Shown here: piece after piece, positions 6,805-9,298 of the stretch
Numbering within the stretch: position 1 is the first letter of the stretch
How the letters are laid out: each line of letters begins with the position of its first letter
Origin: an uncultured Actinomycetes bacterium
Lineage (GTDB): Bacteria > Actinomycetota > Actinomycetes > Nanopelagicales > Nanopelagicaceae
DNA: 9,298 nucleotides
Reading direction: 5' to 3'
Assembly (NCBI GenBank): GCA_903892335.1
Contig: CAITID010000249.1
Coordinates: 1-9,298 of the forward strand
Translations under genes and position numbers: made by a program
The notes under the pieces: model-generated
The model's database searches: none
What the model saw: the letters and a program-made list of their open reading frames with translations, nothing else
What the model was told of the DNA's origin: nothing

Positions 6805-7424
6805 TTTTTAGCAGGTAGTAAATGTTTGGCTGGCTCAGAGTATGAAACTGATTCGATCATGCCCTCACTGTCTAAATGAAAGGAGGTAACAGAGGCCAAG
6901 GTGCACTCACGTTTTCTTGGATCATGTAACAAGCGACGACCTTCGACAGCAGATCTTAAAATCCAAATTGGTAATTGATGGGACACGCAGATTGCATCCT
7001 TATCACCTGCACTATCTCGAGCAAAGAATAAAGATTTGAGCATTCGAGAAATCAACTCTTCATAAGGTTCACCCCAGGATGGCCGCCATGGATTCCATAG
7101 GTATCTCCACATTTGTGGATGCTTTAACAAGCCGTTTCCTAATTCAAATTTCTTTCCCTCAAAAATATTTCCGGCTTCAATTAAATTATCATCAATTACT
7201 AGTGGCAAATTATGTTTTGTCACAATTGGTGCAACCGTCTCTTTTGCGCGCTGCATAGGTGAGCAATGAATTGCACCTAGTGATAGCGCGGCAGACCAAT
7301 CACCGATTACTTGCGCCATCTCTTGACCGCGTTCACTTAATCGCCAGCCTGGTTGGCGGCCGTAAAGTATCTTCTCTGGATTAAATACTTCACCATGTCT
7401 AACAAAGTGAATTGTTTGTGCCAT
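6801..7424 (-). CDS. histidine phosphatase superfamily protein (phosphoglycerate mutase-like)
   Basis: This 207-residue cytoplasmic protein is the first gene of the cytochrome c maturation operon. The phosphohistidine motif is VRHGE (8-12), with H10 as the nucleophile. The other pocket residues are in place: R9, R59 in SPMQRAKET, E83 in LIEAGN and H149 in CVSHQLPI. A tryptophan-rich insert (MWRYLWNPWRPSWGEP, 105-120) and the C-terminal YSEPAKHLLP (195-204) resemble the actinobacterial subgroup that precedes the ccs genes (M. tuberculosis Rv0525). The substrate is unknown: the family ranges from sugar phosphates to cofactor intermediates and proteins, so a phosphoglycerate mutase label would be unsafe. 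The ATG at 7422-7424 has no Shine-Dalgarno, in agreement with a leaderless start. Confidence 0.93.
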   Translation of the reverse strand: MAQTIHFVRHGEVFNPEKILYGRQPGWRLSERGQEMAQVIGDWSAALSLGAIHCSPMQRAKETVAPIVTKHNLPLVIDDNLIEAGNIFEGKKFELGNGLLKHPQMWRYLWNPWRPSWGEPYEELISRMLKSLFFARDSAGDKDAICVSHQLPIWILRSAVEGRRLLHDPRKRECTLASVTSFHLDSEGMIESVSYSEPAKHLLPAKK

Positions 7425-7430
7425 TGCATA

Positions 7431-7436
7431 AGCATA
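7431..7436 (-). promoter_or_regulatory. probable leaderless -10 element for the phosphatase-ccs operon
   Basis: Read on the minus strand the hexamer is TATGCT, ending 6 bases before the ATG. It lies in a tandem 6-base repeat (GCATAA twice on the plus strand, 7426-7437). No Shine-Dalgarno is present. If correct, this single promoter drives all five genes down to 3196. Confidence 0.5.
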
Positions 7437-7462
7437 AAGCAGGTTATTTAAGCTCTAGTCGC

Positions 7463-7468
7463 TAAGGT
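7463..7468 (+). promoter_or_regulatory. possible leaderless -10 element for the HAD-IB gene
   Basis: TAAGGT fits TANNNT and ends 6 bases before the ATG at 7475. The same bases contain AAGG (7464-7467), which could instead act as a weak Shine-Dalgarno 7 bases from the start, so the reading is ambiguous. It lies in a 50-base divergent gap shared with the phosphatase operon promoter. Confidence 0.35.
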
Positions 7469-7474
7469 AGTGAT

Positions 7475-8245
7475 ATGGCGCTCACCAAAAAAAGAGTTGC
7501 CTTCTTTGATGTCGACAACACCTTATTGAAGGGATCCACGCTCTTTTTCTTGGGGCGAGGTATGTATCAAAGAGGCTTCTTTACCAAGCGAGATGTATCC
7601 GCTTTTGTGTTGGCTAATTTGAGGTATCGCCTGACTGGTAAAGAAAATAAATCCGAGATTGAAAGATTTCAGAATGCTGCCTGTGAATTCATTAAGGGCC
7701 ATGATGTGAAAAAAATCGAGGTAATCGGTAATGAGATTTATGAAGAGTATGTCTCACCAGCAATCTGGCAAGGCACAGTTGAAATTGCACATCGCCATCT
7801 AGCCCAAGGTGAAGAGGTTTGGTTGGTTACTGCCACACCACTTGATATGGCTAATTTAATTGCGAAGCGATTGGGATTTACTGGAGCACTTGGCACAAAA
7901 GCTGAGATTAAAAATGGAAAATACACAGGAAAGATGATTGGCGCACTTTTGCACGGAAGAGCAAAAGCTTTGGCAATCCAAGAGTTAGCTAAAGAGCGAA
8001 ATATTGATTTGAAAAATTCATTTGCTTACTCAGATTCTCACCATGATTTTCCACTTCTAGAAAGTGTTGGCAATCCTTGTGCAATTAATCCAGATGCCTT
8101 GCTAGAAATTCGAGCCTACCGAGATAACTGGCCGGTTTATGATTTTCGTAGAGCCCGCCGTATTAAGAAGTTTTTTGGTCCGATCGCTGGCCGTATTGCA
8201 GCCAGCGCAATGCTGATTTCACCGAGAAAGCGCTCTGGCAAGTAA
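7475..8245 (+). CDS. HAD-IB family phosphatase (SerB-like hydrolase)
   Basis: This 256-residue haloacid-dehalogenase hydrolase of subfamily IB is expected to remove phosphate from a small molecule. Motif I is FFDVDNTLLKGS (10-21), with nucleophile D12 and acid D14. Motif II is LVTATP (117-122). Motif III is likely K164 in HGRAKALA (160-167). Motif IV is YSDSHHDFPLL (185-195), with D187 and D191. A cap domain of about residues 25-110 precedes motif II. The C-terminal end (226-256) is basic, then moderately hydrophobic (233-249), then basic again, and could lie on the membrane surface. Related actinobacterial proteins include the SerB1-like group and HAD domains fused to acyltransferases, so the substrate may be phosphoserine or a lipid precursor. 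It stands alone between two promoters. Confidence 0.92.
   Translation: MALTKKRVAFFDVDNTLLKGSTLFFLGRGMYQRGFFTKRDVSAFVLANLRYRLTGKENKSEIERFQNAACEFIKGHDVKKIEVIGNEIYEEYVSPAIWQGTVEIAHRHLAQGEEVWLVTATPLDMANLIAKRLGFTGALGTKAEIKNGKYTGKMIGALLHGRAKALAIQELAKERNIDLKNSFAYSDSHHDFPLLESVGNPCAINPDALLEIRAYRDNWPVYDFRRARRIKKFFGPIAGRIAASAMLISPRKRSGK
8185..8207 (+). repeat. 7-bp inverted repeat inside the 3' end of the HAD-IB gene
   Basis: CGCTGGC (8185-8191) and GCCAGCG (8201-8207) are perfectly complementary across a 9-base loop, a GC-rich hairpin near the end of the gene. No T-run follows, so it is not a standard intrinsic terminator. It may be incidental to the codons. Confidence 0.4.
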
Positions 8246-8273
8246 GGCAGTAATTACACAGCTAAAACCCGAG

Positions 8274-8279
8274 TAAAGT
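8274..8279 (+). promoter_or_regulatory. possible -10 element for the helicase-associated gene
   Basis: TAAAGT fits the TANNNT pattern and ends 9 bases before the ATG at 8289, the same gap as the TAGCCT box before menE. The leader would be 2-3 bases. There is no Shine-Dalgarno in the 43-base gap after the HAD-IB stop. Confidence 0.35.
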
Positions 8280-8288
8280 AAGCCAGTT

Positions 8289-9298
8289 ATGTTGACCATC
8301 GTTGCCTCATTTGCTGATGAGCTTCGTTCGCGTTCAGAAAAAGATTTAGCTGCCCTTTTTACTAATCGTCCAGATTTACTCTCACCCGTTCCAAATGATT
8401 TCTCGGCCCTAGCCGCCCGCGCTAACTCAACACCTTCATTAGTGCGCGCCTTAGACTCATTAAATCTTTGGCAGTATCAAATTATTGAAGCAATCTGTGC
8501 GATCTCTGACGCCTTTAAAAAATCAGAGTTAATTGCTGTAACTAGCGCTGAGACAACCTTTGCGATTGAGCACCTTTGGCAGTTAGGTTTAATTTATAAA
8601 GATGGCGATAAGTATCGCGCTCCTACTAATTTGAAATTATTAATTGGTGATGAACCAGCTGGGCTTGGTCCGATTTATCCTGGTAAAGCTGATTTAAGTA
8701 AGTTAACTGAGGTTCCAAAAAGTTCAGAGCCAGTACTGGCTAAATTAACTTGGGGTCCACCGCGCGGGCAAATTACTGATATCAAAAAGCCTGGTGTGGC
8801 AATTGGTTGGTTGCTTGAGAATAATATTTTGATTCCGATGGATTCACACACCGTGGCATTGCCACGAGAGTTTGGTATCAAATTACGTGGTGGCAAAGTG
8901 CATCAAGAGTTAAGTATGAAAGCACCAGATTTAACCGGTAAAGAAATTGCGCAAAAACAGATTGATTTAGCTGCGATCGCCAATATTTCAACCATTCTGC
9001 GCTGGTGTGAAGAGCTACTTCACAACCTCTCTGATGAACCACCTACTGCGCTTAGAACTGGTGGCATTGGCGTGCGTGATTTAAAACGAATTGCAGAACA
9101 CATTGGCGTTGATGAAGCTTGCGCTGGATTTGTCGCAGAGCTTTGTTACTTGGGTGGTTTATTAGTAATTGATCCAGATGATCAGATCCTGCCAACATCT
9201 GCCTTTGATTTATGGCTAACTAAAGATCCAGAAGAGCGCTGGTACTCATTAACTGTACTTTGGCTTGAAAGTTCAAGAGTTGCTGGATTAATCGGTAA
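8289..9298 (+). CDS. helicase-associated protein, XPB/Ssl2-like N-terminal (Helicase_C_3) type, partial at right edge
   Basis: The frame is open for 336 codons from ATG 8289 and leaves the window two bases into the next codon without a stop. The closing bases resemble TAA but are out of phase. The N-terminus is characteristic of a large actinobacterial family related to M. tuberculosis Rv0862c: SFADELRSRSEKDLAALF (7-24), then RPDL and FSALAARANSTPSLVRAL. It is followed by winged-helix-like segments. Full-length relatives are around 700-800 residues and carry a domain annotated as XPB/Ssl2-like helicase-associated, without helicase motifs in this part. In mycobacteria the gene sits directly upstream of the XPB helicase gene (Rv0861c), so an XPB gene is expected past the right edge. 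The role is presumably in DNA repair or transcription, but it is unproven. Confidence 0.82.
   Translation, partial: MLTIVASFADELRSRSEKDLAALFTNRPDLLSPVPNDFSALAARANSTPSLVRALDSLNLWQYQIIEAICAISDAFKKSELIAVTSAETTFAIEHLWQLGLIYKDGDKYRAPTNLKLLIGDEPAGLGPIYPGKADLSKLTEVPKSSEPVLAKLTWGPPRGQITDIKKPGVAIGWLLENNILIPMDSHTVALPREFGIKLRGGKVHQELSMKAPDLTGKEIAQKQIDLAAIANISTILRWCEELLHNLSDEPPTALRTGGIGVRDLKRIAEHIGVDEACAGFVAELCYLGGLLVIDPDDQILPTSAFDLWLTKDPEERWYSLTVLWLESSRVAGLIG

Noticed and set aside
6801..7424. Glycolytic phosphoglycerate mutase label
   Set aside because: The operon context and the Trp-rich insert indicate a specialised histidine phosphatase; the RHG motif alone does not show mutase function.
8185..8207. 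Hairpin near the HAD-IB stop as a transcription terminator
   Set aside because: The 7-bp stem lies about 40 bases inside the coding region and is not followed by a T-run.
8675..8896. Minus-strand open frame inside the helicase-associated gene
   Set aside because: The plus-strand frame is continuous through it and matches a known family; this frame has no identifiable features.
9291..9298. Apparent stop (TAA) of the last gene at the window edge
   Set aside because: The final bases are out of phase: the frame from 8289 reads GGT and then two bases of the next codon, so the gene continues beyond the window.
1..9298. Mobile elements, CRISPR arrays, tRNA or rRNA genes, defence or toxin-antitoxin systems
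   Set aside because: Reading both strands showed no transposase, terminal inverted repeats, regularly spaced repeats, cloverleaf-like segments or known defence genes; all gaps are 55 bases or less.

Overview
The window reads as a stretch of core chromosome from a streamlined, AT-leaning actinobacterium. The protein sequences and gene order look actinobacterial: menaquinone genes beside a System II cytochrome c maturation operon led by a histidine phosphatase, as in Mycobacterium tuberculosis Rv0525-Rv0529, and an XPB-helicase-associated protein like Rv0862c. Base composition and packing do not look like high-GC actinobacteria. Only about 168 of 9298 bases lie between genes, and the longest gap is 55 bases. 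A planktonic freshwater lineage such as the acI group (Nanopelagicales, for example Planktophila) is my best guess. It is an inference from style, not from a marker gene.

Layout. Positions 1-2920 hold menaquinone biosynthesis in two divergent units. menC (5' end only) and menB lie on the minus strand, and menE-menA on the plus strand, around a 55-base shared promoter region. A small PLDc_N-type membrane protein (2938-3195, +) follows and ends with its stop codon directly against the stop of the convergent ccsB gene. Positions 3196-7424 are one minus-strand operon, transcribed right to left: histidine phosphatase, TlpA-type thioredoxin lipoprotein, CcdA, ResB, and CcsB (the CcsA/ResC heme handler). 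Every junction touches or overlaps. From 7475 the plus strand carries a HAD-IB phosphatase. From 8289 it carries the start of an XPB/Ssl2-like helicase-associated protein that runs off the right edge.

How the genes work together. MenC, MenE, MenB and MenA are the successive late enzymes of menaquinone synthesis, ending with the lipid electron carrier. The operon next to them supplies the complete System II machinery: reducing power across the membrane (CcdA), a thiol-disulfide carrier (TlpA-like) and the heme export/ligation pair (ResB plus CcsB). This machinery makes c-type cytochromes, which take electrons from menaquinol. The block is therefore a respiratory-chain assembly neighbourhood. 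The last two genes look unrelated to it.

No RNA gene, mobile element, CRISPR array or foreign island is visible, and I do not see an obviously new multi-gene system. The points most worth checking are the E. coli-like (type I) menB in an actinobacterial setting, the run of probable leaderless promoters, the two conserved but functionally unexplained companions of the respiratory genes (PLDc_N protein and histidine phosphatase), and the HAD-IB protein with a basic-hydrophobic tail.
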